Shown piece by piece: positions 8,998 to 16,581 of a DNA stretch of 64,000 nucleotides. Source of the stretch: an uncultured Lentisphaeria bacterium (GTDB lineage Bacteria; Verrucomicrobiota; Lentisphaeria; Victivallales; UBA1829); contig CASDPB010000065.1 in assembly GCA_949282305.1 (NCBI GenBank), positions 1 to 64,000 of the forward strand. The letters are read 5' to 3'. Both the position numbers and the translations under genes were made by a program. Below the pieces are notes generated by a model. The model was not told where the DNA came from. It saw only the letters and a program-made list of their open reading frames with translations, and did no database searches. Position 1 is the first letter of the stretch. Each line of letters begins with the position of its first letter.

Positions 8998-9025
8998 ATT
9001 ATATAACAAAAAAGAATAATGTCAA
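8998..9025 (-). promoter_or_regulatory. consensus sigma70-type promoter of the LacI operon
   Basis: On the minus strand: TTGACA (9025-9020), 16 bases, TATAAT (9003-8998). Both hexamers match the consensus exactly, the best promoter in the window. Such a strong promoter makes sense if the operon is normally repressed. Confidence 0.8.
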
Positions 9026-9184
9026 GGGGGGAATATCAGAAAAAATGAAAAATCTGCAGATGTCAGACGGCAGCGCAGGTGTGCTGCTTCAAAATATCTG
9101 CAAATCAGCTGATTCCATGAAAATTATGAAAGAAGAAGGAAATTGAATTCATGCTTTCCCGCATCGCTTTTTTCGGAAGATGAT

Positions 9185-9212
9185 TTGGAGAAACGGGAAA
9201 ACAGGCTATATT
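9185..9212 (+). promoter_or_regulatory. candidate queC promoter
   Basis: TTGGAG, 16 bases, TATATT, ending 22 bases before the queC start. I looked for a preQ1 riboswitch in the upstream 200 bases and saw none. Confidence 0.5.
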
Positions 9213-9234
9213 ACCGGAAAAATGGAGTCGTTTT

Positions 9235-9918
9235 ATGGATACAAGGAAAAAGGCGGTGGTGCTGCTGAGCGGAGGACTGGATTCCGTAACCTGTCTTGCC
9301 GTGGCGAAACACGAGGGATTTGAAGTGCATGCGCTGACGTTTGACTACGGGCAGCGGCATAAGGTCGAACTGGATTGCGCGAGACGCAGTGCGGAAAAGA
9401 TCGGCGTGGAACGTTTTCACCTGATCAGTTTCGATCTGCGGATGTGGGGGGCGTCCGCCTTGACATCGGACAAACTGGATGTGCCGGACTATAATCCGCA
9501 CTCGCATTCGGTTCCCATTACTTACGTTCCCGCACGAAATCTGATTTTTCTATCCTTTGCCACTGCGCTGGCGGAGGGACTGGATGCCCGTGATATTTTC
9601 ATTGGCGTGAATTCTCTGGACTATTCCGGTTATCCCGACTGCCGCCCCGAGTTTGTTGAAGCATTCCGCCAATGCGCGCGGCTCGGCACGAAAGCGGTGG
9701 ACGAAGGATGGGAATACAATATCCGCGCTCCGCTTCAGCATCTGCGCAAGAGCGAGATCATAAAACTGGGGCTTTCCCTCGGGGTGGATTATTCCATGAC
9801 GCACAGCTGCTATAATCCCGATGCGGAGGGTCGTGCGTGCGGCCGCTGCGACAGCTGCGGACTGCGGCGGGATGCGTTTCATGAGCTCGGACTCGAAGAT
9901 CCTGCCCTGATGAAATGA
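9235..9918 (+). CDS. queC: 7-cyano-7-deazaguanine synthase QueC
   Basis: A 227-residue ATP-dependent enzyme that makes preQ0 from 7-carboxy-7-deazaguanine in queuosine biosynthesis. It has the PP-loop LLSGGLDSVTCLA at about residues 11-23, the TFDYGQRHKVEL motif near 38-49, YVPARNLIFLS near 97-107, and the C-terminal zinc site built from a CYNP cysteine and the CGRCDSCGLR cluster. The length is normal. GGAG sits nine bases before the ATG. No other queuosine genes (queD, queE, queF) are next to it in this window. Confidence 0.96.
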   Translation: MDTRKKAVVLLSGGLDSVTCLAVAKHEGFEVHALTFDYGQRHKVELDCARRSAEKIGVERFHLISFDLRMWGASALTSDKLDVPDYNPHSHSVPITYVPARNLIFLSFATALAEGLDARDIFIGVNSLDYSGYPDCRPEFVEAFRQCARLGTKAVDEGWEYNIRAPLQHLRKSEIIKLGLSLGVDYSMTHSCYNPDAEGRACGRCDSCGLRRDAFHELGLEDPALMK

Positions 9919-9928
9919 GATTTCCGTT

Positions 9929-9956
9929 TTGCAAAATGGAAAAAGGCGTTTATATT
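9929..9956 (+). promoter_or_regulatory. candidate promoter of the KDG-kinase-like gene
   Basis: TTGCAA, 16 bases, TATATT. The -35 overlaps a short inverted repeat around 9922-9941 that starts just after the queC stop and may double as a queC terminator. Confidence 0.45.
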
Positions 9957-10000
9957 GTGGAATGCAGAGCTTTCAAACATAACTTTTAAGGAATGAGAAA

Positions 10001-11092
10001 ATGGAAATCAAAGCAGCCGATCAGTGCAAGTACGACATTCTCTCTCTCGGAGAGGTAATGCTCCGACTCGATCCCGGTCCGGGAAGAATCCATACCGCAA
10101 GGTCTTTCACCGCATGGGAAGGCGGCGGCGAATACAATGTGGCGCGCGGTCTCCGCAGATGTTTCCGCCAGCGTGCGGGCGTGATTACGGCATTCGCGGA
10201 TAATCCGGTCGGGCGCCTGGTCGAGGATTTCATCATGCAGGGCGGCGTGGATACCTCTCTCATTAAGTGGGTGCCCTATGACGGAATCGGGCGCACAGTC
10301 AGAAACGGGCTCAATTTCACGGAACGCGGCTTCGGCATCCGTGGCGCGGTCGGCTGTTCCGACAGAGGCAATACCGCCGTTTCCCAGTTGAAGAAGGGGG
10401 ACATTGATTTTGATTACATTTTCGGCAAACTCGGGGCGAGATGGTTCCATACCGGCGGAATTTTTGCGGCTCTTTCCGATACGACGCCCGAAGTCGTGGT
10501 TGAGGCGCTCAAGGCTGCCAAGAAATACGGAACGGTCACAAGCTATGACCTGAATTACCGTCCCTCTCTCTGGAAGGCGATCGGAGGAAAAGAGCGCGCG
10601 CAGGAAGTGAACAGGGAAATTGCGAAATACGTTGATGTGATGATCGGCAACGAAGAGGATTTCACCGCCTGCCTCGGATTTGAGGTGGAGGGAACGGATG
10701 CGAACCTCAGCAAACTGAATACGGACAGCTTCAAGAAGATGATTGAGAAGGTCGTCAGGACATATCCGAATTTCCAGGCGGTGGCGACGACTCTCCGGCA
10801 GGTCAGGACGGCGACCATCAACGACTGGAGTGCGATCGTATGGCAGGGCGGGCAGTTCTACAAAGCGGCGCAGCGCGACGGTCTGGAGATCTTCGACCGG
10901 GTCGGCGGCGGCGACAGTTTTGCGTCCGGTCTGATCTATGGTCTTATGATCAAGGGGGATCCGGCTCTTGCCGTGGAATATGGCGCGGCGCATGGAGCAC
11001 TTGCCATGACGACACCCGGCGATACCTCGATGGCACGTCTCGAAGAAGTTGAGAAGCTGGTCAAAGGCGGCGGCGCCCGTGTTGACCGCTGA
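10001..11092 (+). CDS. PfkB-family sugar kinase, 2-keto-3-deoxygluconate kinase-like
   Basis: A 363-residue cytoplasmic kinase. LSLGEVMLRLDPGPGR near residues 13-28 and WEGGGEYNVARGL near 40-52 form the sugar site. SYDLNYRPSLWK at about 181-192 is typical of 2-keto-3-deoxygluconate (KDG) kinases. GGGDSFASG near 302-310 carries the catalytic Asp. It would yield KDPG for aldol cleavage if the assignment holds; no KDPG aldolase is in the window. It is monocistronic: its own promoter lies upstream and a strong terminator follows 23 bases after the stop. The ATG at 10001 has AAGGAATGAGAA before it. Other PfkB substrates remain possible. Confidence 0.8.
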   Translation: MEIKAADQCKYDILSLGEVMLRLDPGPGRIHTARSFTAWEGGGEYNVARGLRRCFRQRAGVITAFADNPVGRLVEDFIMQGGVDTSLIKWVPYDGIGRTVRNGLNFTERGFGIRGAVGCSDRGNTAVSQLKKGDIDFDYIFGKLGARWFHTGGIFAALSDTTPEVVVEALKAAKKYGTVTSYDLNYRPSLWKAIGGKERAQEVNREIAKYVDVMIGNEEDFTACLGFEVEGTDANLSKLNTDSFKKMIEKVVRTYPNFQAVATTLRQVRTATINDWSAIVWQGGQFYKAAQRDGLEIFDRVGGGDSFASGLIYGLMIKGDPALAVEYGAAHGALAMTTPGDTSMARLEEVEKLVKGGGARVDR

Positions 11093-11114
11093 ATCATTGA
11101 GGGGAATTATCCAG

Positions 11115-11150
11115 AAGCAGCCTTCCGAATGGCCGGGAGGCTGCTTTTTT
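11115..11150 (+). terminator. rho-independent terminator after the sugar kinase
   Basis: Stem AAGCAGCCT/AGGCTGCTT with a GC-rich inner stem, followed by a run of six T. It ends the sugar kinase transcript before yajC. Confidence 0.85.
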
Positions 11151-11194
11151 AGCATTCCCCGATTTTTTTTTGAGTTAAAAATAGCAATGAAGAC

Positions 11195-11222
11195 TTGCGC
11201 TTGCGATATTATGGGTTAAATT
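11195..11222 (+). promoter_or_regulatory. candidate yajC-secDF promoter
   Basis: TTGCGC, 16 bases, TAAATT, about 50 bases before the yajC start. Confidence 0.4.
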
Positions 11223-11274
11223 AAGGATTCTTGTTGTTTTATAGTGAAAATTTAACTAAGATTGGAGAATATCA

Positions 11275-11646
11275 ATGCAGAATTTCATCGTCACACTCGC
11301 ACAGCAGGCGGCATCGGTTCCCGCCGCAGGAAATGCCGCCGGTCAAACCGCCGCCGGTCAGCCTCAGACATTTTTAGGATCGCTCGGGGGAATGCTCCCC
11401 ATGATTATTGTCTTTGCCGTAATCATTTATCTGATGTACCGTTCGCAGAAAAAAGAGCAGAAACGCCGTGCCGAGATGCTTGATTCCATCAAAGCGGGGG
11501 ATAAGGTTCTGATGGTCGGCGGTATTTACGGTGAGATTGTTTCTGTGAAAGACGATCGGTTTGTCGTCAAGATTGCCGATAATGTGAAAATCGATGTTGT
11601 GAAGACCGCGATCAGCACAATTGTCGGCAAGGAAGAGCAGAAATGA
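11275..11646 (+). CDS. yajC: preprotein translocase subunit YajC
   Basis: A 123-residue inner-membrane accessory of SecDF. An Ala/Gln-rich N-terminal segment (residues 1-40) precedes one membrane helix (about 42-58, LPMIIVFAVIIYLMYRSQ). The basic QKKEQKRRAEML stretch and the small cytoplasmic domain follow, with GDKVLMVGGIYGEIV and a closing VDVVK-type strand. The N-terminus is longer than in E. coli YajC. GGAGAATATCA provides the ribosome site for the ATG at 11275. The stop overlaps the secDF start (ATGA), the usual yajC-secD coupling. Confidence 0.95.
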   Translation: MQNFIVTLAQQAASVPAAGNAAGQTAAGQPQTFLGSLGGMLPMIIVFAVIIYLMYRSQKKEQKRRAEMLDSIKAGDKVLMVGGIYGEIVSVKDDRFVVKIADNVKIDVVKTAISTIVGKEEQK

Positions 11647-14210
11647 ATAAAAAACCGGTTATTCTGAGATCTGTTTTCGCGCTGCTGGTGCTGGGAGTGT
11701 TCATCTTCTCCATGTATCCGCTCCAGGAGCGTGATTTCTATGAGACTTTCAAGGAACTGCTTTCCAACCCTCAGGATCAGGAAGTGGTTGAGCTGATCGC
11801 CGCGGCGAAGGCAAAGAAGGCGAAAGATCCCTCCATGTATGATTCCACTGCGCTGGAAGACGCCGCAGCGGAAAAGGGGGTCTCTCTTGACAAATACGTC
11901 AAGCCGTCCATTGTGAAGTCCCAGAAAGTGACAGGCACCCGCGACGTGATTTCCCTGATCCGCAAGAACTCGGCGGGTTCGATCCGGCGGGGCATTGACC
12001 TGAACGGCGGTGCCGAATTTATTCTTGAACTCGTGCCTGATCCGAACGACAAGGAGAAAATAGAGAAGAAATTCAATGAATACCGCGATATTGCCATTGA
12101 AACTCTGAGAAAACGCCTGACGGCGAAAAATATTTACGAGGCGGACATTTCTCCTGCCGGCGGCAGATACATCTCCATGCGTGTGCCTGTTGTGACCAAA
12201 GAAGAGAAAGCCACTTTGGAAAAGCTGATTAAGCTGAGTGCGAAGCTCCAGTTCCGCCTTGTTCACGTGAACAACGATCAGGAAGTTGCGAAATATCTGG
12301 CCGACAAAAAGAATTATGAAGCCCCGGAAGGTTATGAAATTCTGGAAAGCGTTGAAACCAAGGACGGGAAAGTAATCAAGAAACCGTATCTGGTGGAGCG
12401 CGAGGCGCAGATGGACGGCAAGGAGATTGATGAAGCCTATCCGACGATGGACCAGTTCGGTCAGCGTGAGATCATTCTCAAATTCAAGCCTGCCGGAGCG
12501 GCGCAGTTCGGAAAAGTGACAGGGGATAATGTCGGGCGCCTTCTTGCGATTGTGCTTGACGGACAGCTTTATTCCGCGCCGCAGATCAAAGTCGCGATTA
12601 CCGGCGGCAATGCTTCCATTACGGGGAACTTCTCCCGGGAAGATGCGGAAAACGTATCCAACGCCCTGGTCAGCGGAAGTGTTCCGTTCTCCATGACAAT
12701 TCAGGCGCAGTCCGATATTGACCCGACAATCGGTGAGGCTACGGTCCGTGACGGTTTGTACAGCGGTATCGCCGGTATGGTGCTGGTCATGCTTTTCATG
12801 GCTTTTTACTATATGAGAAGCGGTGTCATCGCGAATATTTCACTGCTGGTCAATGCCATATTGATTCTCGGTGCTCTTGCCGCGTTTGACGTGACTCTGA
12901 CTCTGCCGGGTATTGCCGGCATCATTCTGACAATCGGTATGGCGGTGGATGCGAACGTTCTGATTTATGAACGTATCCGCGAAGAGATAGAGTCAAAGAA
13001 AACCGTGCTGAATGCGATTGATCTCGGTTTTGACCGTGCGTATTCGGCGATTTTCGACTCGAACATCACAACGCTGGTTGTTGCGGTGATTCTGCTCTGG
13101 CAGGGAACCGGGGCAATCAAGGGATTTGCGATTACGCTGGCGATCGGCGTGTTCACGACTCTTTTCACCGCCGTGTTCCTGACACGTCTGCTCTTTGATC
13201 TGATGACCCGTTTCATGAGTGTCAAAACCTTGAAGATGCACTCATTCGTCGGACGCGGGACGCGCGTCGACTTCCTTGCCCTCCGGAAGTATGCTTTGAT
13301 ATGTTCCGGCGTTCTGATCCTGGCGTCTTTTGTTTATGTGGGAATCTGCGGCAAGGAGTGTCTCGGCATTGACTTCACCGGCGGCACACAGGTGGAACTG
13401 AGCTTCAAGGAGGCGGTGCCTGCGGAAAAGATTTCGACGTTCCTGAAAAGCCAGGGATTTGAAAATAAAGTGACTTACAAGACCGGAAGCGCCGTTGACG
13501 CTCAGAAAAAACTTGAGATCATCATCCGCGACACCGAAGGGGGAACAACGGAGAAAACGGCGGAAGCCGGCGCCGCTGTAATGGAAAAGGTGACGAATGC
13601 CCTGAACGGGGAGTTCCCGACTGCCGCATTTAAAGGGGAAACGCAGTCCACACTCGGAGCGCTGATCGGGCAGACCTTCATGAAATCCGCTTTGATTTCG
13701 TTGATCCTGTCCTTTGTCGTGATGATCATTTACCTGACTTTCCGCTTCCAGTTTTCCTATTCCATTGCGGGAACGGTGGTGCTGGTTCACGACGTTATCA
13801 TTGGCGTAGGGCTTTATCTCATGTGCGGCGGACAGATCACTTTGAACGTAGTTGCCGCCGCACTGACGATTGTCGGTATTTCGATCAATGATACGATTGT
13901 CACCTTTGACCGTGTCCGTGAAAACCTTACGCTGGTGAAAGACAAGTCTTACTGGGACATCATCAACCTGAGTATCAATCAGACCCTCGGCAGAACGATT
14001 CTGACGACTTCCACGATTTTGATGGTGCTGGTGATGCAGCTGATCTTCGGCGGTTCCGGAATCCGCGACTTTGTCAGCGTCATGTTGTTTGGTCTGCTGG
14101 TCGGAACATACTCTTCTGTTTTCATCACTAACCTGATCATTGCCTACTGGCACAAGCCGGTCAAAACGGTAAAGACGGACAAATCGGAGGCTGCGGTTAC
14201 AAAGGTCTGA
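11643..14210 (+). CDS. secDF: SecD-SecF fusion, protein-export membrane protein
   Basis: An 855-residue single-chain SecDF that uses the proton gradient to help proteins leave the Sec channel. The SecD half has a first helix at about 7-25, a long periplasmic region with RRGIDLNGGAEFILEL (about 114-129), and a six-helix block including GIILTIGMAVDANVLIYERIREE (about 425-447). The SecF half begins near 545 with LGIDFTGGTQVEL (about 575-587) and holds a second helix bundle with AALTIVGISINDTIVTFDRVREN. Both conserved D4/D6-type motifs are intact. Two separate genes are the norm in Proteobacteria; the fusion is common in Firmicutes, Bacteroidetes and PVC bacteria. Confidence 0.96.
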   Translation: MNKKPVILRSVFALLVLGVFIFSMYPLQERDFYETFKELLSNPQDQEVVELIAAAKAKKAKDPSMYDSTALEDAAAEKGVSLDKYVKPSIVKSQKVTGTRDVISLIRKNSAGSIRRGIDLNGGAEFILELVPDPNDKEKIEKKFNEYRDIAIETLRKRLTAKNIYEADISPAGGRYISMRVPVVTKEEKATLEKLIKLSAKLQFRLVHVNNDQEVAKYLADKKNYEAPEGYEILESVETKDGKVIKKPYLVEREAQMDGKEIDEAYPTMDQFGQREIILKFKPAGAAQFGKVTGDNVGRLLAIVLDGQLYSAPQIKVAITGGNASITGNFSREDAENVSNALVSGSVPFSMTIQAQSDIDPTIGEATVRDGLYSGIAGMVLVMLFMAFYYMRSGVIANISLLVNAILILGALAAFDVTLTLPGIAGIILTIGMAVDANVLIYERIREEIESKKTVLNAIDLGFDRAYSAIFDSNITTLVVAVILLWQGTGAIKGFAITLAIGVFTTLFTAVFLTRLLFDLMTRFMSVKTLKMHSFVGRGTRVDFLALRKYALICSGVLILASFVYVGICGKECLGIDFTGGTQVELSFKEAVPAEKISTFLKSQGFENKVTYKTGSAVDAQKKLEIIIRDTEGGTTEKTAEAGAAVMEKVTNALNGEFPTAAFKGETQSTLGALIGQTFMKSALISLILSFVVMIIYLTFRFQFSYSIAGTVVLVHDVIIGVGLYLMCGGQITLNVVAAALTIVGISINDTIVTFDRVRENLTLVKDKSYWDIINLSINQTLGRTILTTSTILMVLVMQLIFGGSGIRDFVSVMLFGLLVGTYSSVFITNLIIAYWHKPVKTVKTDKSEAAVTKV

Positions 14211-14232
14211 TTGCGATCGGTTGGTTTCTTCC

Positions 14233-14277
14233 AAAGACGGATTCCGCTTTTGCCAGTATCCGTCTTTTTGCTTTTTT
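14233..14277 (+). terminator. terminator after secDF
   Basis: Stem AAAGACGGAT/ATCCGTCTTT with a 15-base loop, then TTGCTTTTTT. It lies 22 bases after the secDF stop. Confidence 0.8.
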
Positions 14278-14345
14278 CAGGATAGGAAAAGCCGCGGTCC
14301 GGCGCATACTAGTTCCCGCAGCTTGAGGTTGATTCAGACAGACTG

Positions 14346-14383
14346 AAAGCGGTATGCACTGGCTGACAGCGCATACCGTCTTT
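14346..14383 (-). terminator. probable terminator of the RRM gene
   Basis: Arms 14346-14357 and 14371-14383 pair over about 12 base pairs with one bulge (core GGTATGC/GCATACC). It begins two bases after the stop of the minus-strand RRM gene. The following T-run is short, so termination may be partial. Confidence 0.5.
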
Positions 14384-14385
14384 CT

Positions 14386-15138
14386 TCACTCGGAATCGTT
14401 GTCATGGTTTCCGGAATTGTTTCCGTACTTGTTGAAACGCGGCTTCCACTGCCGGTCATCCCGGTCGAAATCACGCCGGAATCCGCCGGAACGTTTGTCA
14501 TTATAATTGCGATGACGTTCCGTCATTTTGCCGTCATATTCATGATTGAACTTATAACGCGGACGGAATGAACGTTCTCCGTTTCCGTCATAGTTGAATC
14601 TGCGCGAGGGACGATCTTCCCAATTGGGATCGTTGCTGAAGTCCCGTCCCGGTCTGCCGTTGTCCCTGAATCTGTGCGGCGGCTGTTTCCTTTTTTCATC
14701 ATAATGAAACTGTTTCCGCTGCCGTTCCCCGTAACTGAAATCGTTATTGAATTTCCGTTTATACGTAAAATGGCGTTCTTCCTCCCCGTCCCGCTCGAAT
14801 CTGCGCTGTGTCCGTTCCGGTTTTCCGTCCCTGTTGAATTCCCGTTCCCGCCGGAATGAACGCCCGCCGCCATCGAATCTGTTCCGGTTTGTCTGCGTCC
14901 GTTCTCTTGACTCATTGACTCTCAGGCTGCGTCCTTCAAAATTGTAACCGTCCATTGCCTGCATCACATCGGGAGCTTCCTCGTCATCCAGCAGAACAAA
15001 GCCATATCCGAGCGGTCTTCCTGTTTCGCGGTCCGTTTTGATTTGCGCACCAAATACTTTTCCATGCTGTTCAAATAATGTTCTGAGCTCTGCTTCAGTG
15101 GTGGCATACGGCAGATTGCCGACGTACACACTCTTCAT
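14386..15138 (-). CDS. RRM RNA-binding protein with long disordered Arg/Asn/Asp/Phe-rich tail
   Basis: A 250-residue protein. Residues 1-80 are one RNA recognition motif: RNP2 is KSVYVGNLPY at 2-11 and RNP1 is RPLGYGFVLL at about 42-51. Residues 85-250 are a low-complexity tail dominated by Arg, Asp, Asn, Gly, Lys, Phe and Tyr, with repeated RRF/RKF/YKF plus acidic patches. Single-RRM Rbp proteins of cyanobacteria and many PVC bacteria are usually about 80-150 residues with a short Gly-rich tail, so this tail is unusually long. I start at ATG 15138 because GGAGG sits ten bases upstream and RNP2 begins at once; an upstream in-frame extension to 15312 has no RRM-like sequence. It probably binds mRNA as a chaperone; targets are unknown. 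Confidence 0.88.
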   Translation of the reverse strand: MKSVYVGNLPYATTEAELRTLFEQHGKVFGAQIKTDRETGRPLGYGFVLLDDEEAPDVMQAMDGYNFEGRSLRVNESRERTQTNRNRFDGGGRSFRREREFNRDGKPERTQRRFERDGEEERHFTYKRKFNNDFSYGERQRKQFHYDEKRKQPPHRFRDNGRPGRDFSNDPNWEDRPSRRFNYDGNGERSFRPRYKFNHEYDGKMTERHRNYNDKRSGGFRRDFDRDDRQWKPRFNKYGNNSGNHDNDSE

Positions 15139-15538
15139 AATCTGGAATCCTCCGTTTTCAACTGGCCCGCCTCCTGCTGTGCGCCATGCGGGCATTACTA
15201 AACTCACGGACATATTTCCGGAAGCCGCTCCTGCGGTTTCCGATATATCCATATCCTCCGACTTTTCATCCAGCCAACCGGAAGAACCCTTTGCCGCTCC
15301 GGCAGTATGCAAAAATCCGAATCCTACTAAGTTATCCTGTCAAAATGACATTACAATTTGATTTTGCAAAAAAAACGGATTTTTGTCATCGGAGGCAAGG
15401 GAGTATCCGGGAATTTCCGCAGCAGACGCATTTGACTTGTCTCTGCTTCTGAAGATCCCCGCTACGATTTCCCTCTCTTTTCCATATCCTGAGACCCGCG
15501 GAAAAGATATGCGTCATCATTGTATTGCCATTTGGCAT
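15139..15538. other. 400-base intergenic region between AraC regulator and RRM gene
   Basis: No convincing gene. It should contain the end of the AraC transcript and the promoter and 5' leader of the RRM gene, both on the minus strand. A minus-strand TTGACA is present near 15337-15342, but I could not pair it with a well-spaced -10. A long leader would suit an RNA-binding protein that regulates its own mRNA, but I see no clear structure. Confidence 0.4.
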
Positions 15539-16390
15539 TCATGAACCGGGCTGGTCGGCATCCGGGTCTGTGGCAGACCGCAGGATCTGTTTCCGATAAG
15601 CGGCGGGGGAGGAACGGGTAATCTGCTTGAACGCTTTCGAGAAATGATAGCGGTCGGCAAATCCGGCGCTGTCGGCAATCTCTTCGATGGAAAGAGAGGA
15701 ATTGAGCAGAAGATTCCTGCCCCATTCAATGCGGCGCATCTGCAGATACTGCTGCGGTGAGACCTTCATCTCTTTTTTGAACACCCGTATGAAATTGTTT
15801 TCGGACATTCTGATGACAGAGCTGATTTCCCTGTTGCCCGGAGATTTCGCAAGGGAGTGGTTGATGTACTGGATTGCATGTTCGATACGCGGGTCCATCG
15901 CTTTTTCCTCACGTGACAGGAAACATGCGGAGGGGATCAGGAAAAGACTTCGGAAGACAATATCATAAAGGCGCATGGAAAGCAGAAAACGGTTTTTGCT
16001 GCAAAGCTGGATTTCGCGGAAAAAATTTCCTCCTTCCGTCCCGAAAAGGGATTTTGCCGGAATGACAATCGGTTCCCGCCGGATCTGCCGGAACGAATCA
16101 CCGGCTGTAAAATGAATGTAGAACTGGTTGAACGGCATGGAACTGCTGCGGGTTGAAAAAATCGTGTTCGGAGGCATCAGAAGCGTCATATCCGGGACCA
16201 GTTCGAGCTTCCGTTTTTCATAGATCACATAAGCCCCGGCTTCATCGTTGTGCCAGAGATACCAGAACGGCGAACTGAGATGACTGTGATTCCAGGACGT
16301 GACTCCGTGAAAATAATTATACTGCAAAATTTTTACATCCGGCGGTTCCAAATCTACAATATAATGGTTGCTTTTGGTGATATTTGACAT
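15539..16390 (-). CDS. AraC-family transcriptional regulator
   Basis: A 283-residue regulator with an N-terminal cupin-like sensing domain (about 15-150; SWNHSHLSSPFWYLW and VPDMTLLMPPNT). The C-terminal double helix-turn-helix covers about 175-275 (EISSVIRMSENNFIRVFKKEMKVSPQQYLQ, then IEEIADSAGFADRYHFSKAFKQ). It is transcribed away from the 1018-residue hydrolase gene at 16582, the standard arrangement for an activator of a divergent sugar-utilisation operon. The ribosome site upstream of the ATG is weak. The ligand is presumably a breakdown product of that hydrolase. Confidence 0.92.
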   Translation of the reverse strand: MSNITKSNHYIVDLEPPDVKILQYNYFHGVTSWNHSHLSSPFWYLWHNDEAGAYVIYEKRKLELVPDMTLLMPPNTIFSTRSSSMPFNQFYIHFTAGDSFRQIRREPIVIPAKSLFGTEGGNFFREIQLCSKNRFLLSMRLYDIVFRSLFLIPSACFLSREEKAMDPRIEHAIQYINHSLAKSPGNREISSVIRMSENNFIRVFKKEMKVSPQQYLQMRRIEWGRNLLLNSSLSIEEIADSAGFADRYHFSKAFKQITRSSPAAYRKQILRSATDPDADQPGS

Positions 16391-16432
16391 ATTTTTTCAA
16401 GTCCATGCCATTTTTAATTTTCCGTTTTCCCA

Positions 16433-16462
16433 TATAATAATAGAAGAAACGGAAAGATGCAA
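16433..16462. promoter_or_regulatory. overlapping divergent promoter elements between AraC and hydrolase
   Basis: On the minus strand TTGCAT (16462-16457), 17 bases, TATTAT (16439-16434) could drive the regulator. On the plus strand TATAAT at 16433-16438 could be the -10 of the hydrolase gene, but its -35 is poor, as expected for a promoter that needs an activator. The two -10 elements overlap, so the transcripts would compete. Confidence 0.4.
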
Positions 16463-16507
16463 TCGCAAACGGGGAAATAACAGGGGAAACATCGGGGAGA
16501 ATCCGGC

Positions 16508-16537
16508 ACCGGTATTTCGCGGGCAGGGGATACCGGT
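16508..16537 (+). promoter_or_regulatory. hairpin in the hydrolase 5' leader
   Basis: Perfect eight-base arms ACCGGTAT/ATACCGGT around a 14-base loop, followed by four T. It lies between the candidate promoter and the start at 16582. It could be an attenuator or an mRNA stabiliser, or a DNA site for the AraC protein. Confidence 0.35.
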
Positions 16538-16581
16538 TTTCATATCACGACGAATTCAAGGAAGGAATGAGGTGGGAAACA

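Noticed and set aside
9026-9184. preQ1 riboswitch upstream of queC
   Set aside because: I looked for the conserved hairpin and the A-rich tail of the preQ1-I class and did not see them.
15139-15312. N-terminal extension of the RRM protein by 58 residues
   Set aside because: The ATG at 15138 has an ideal ribosome site and begins directly with RNP2; the extension has no domain character.
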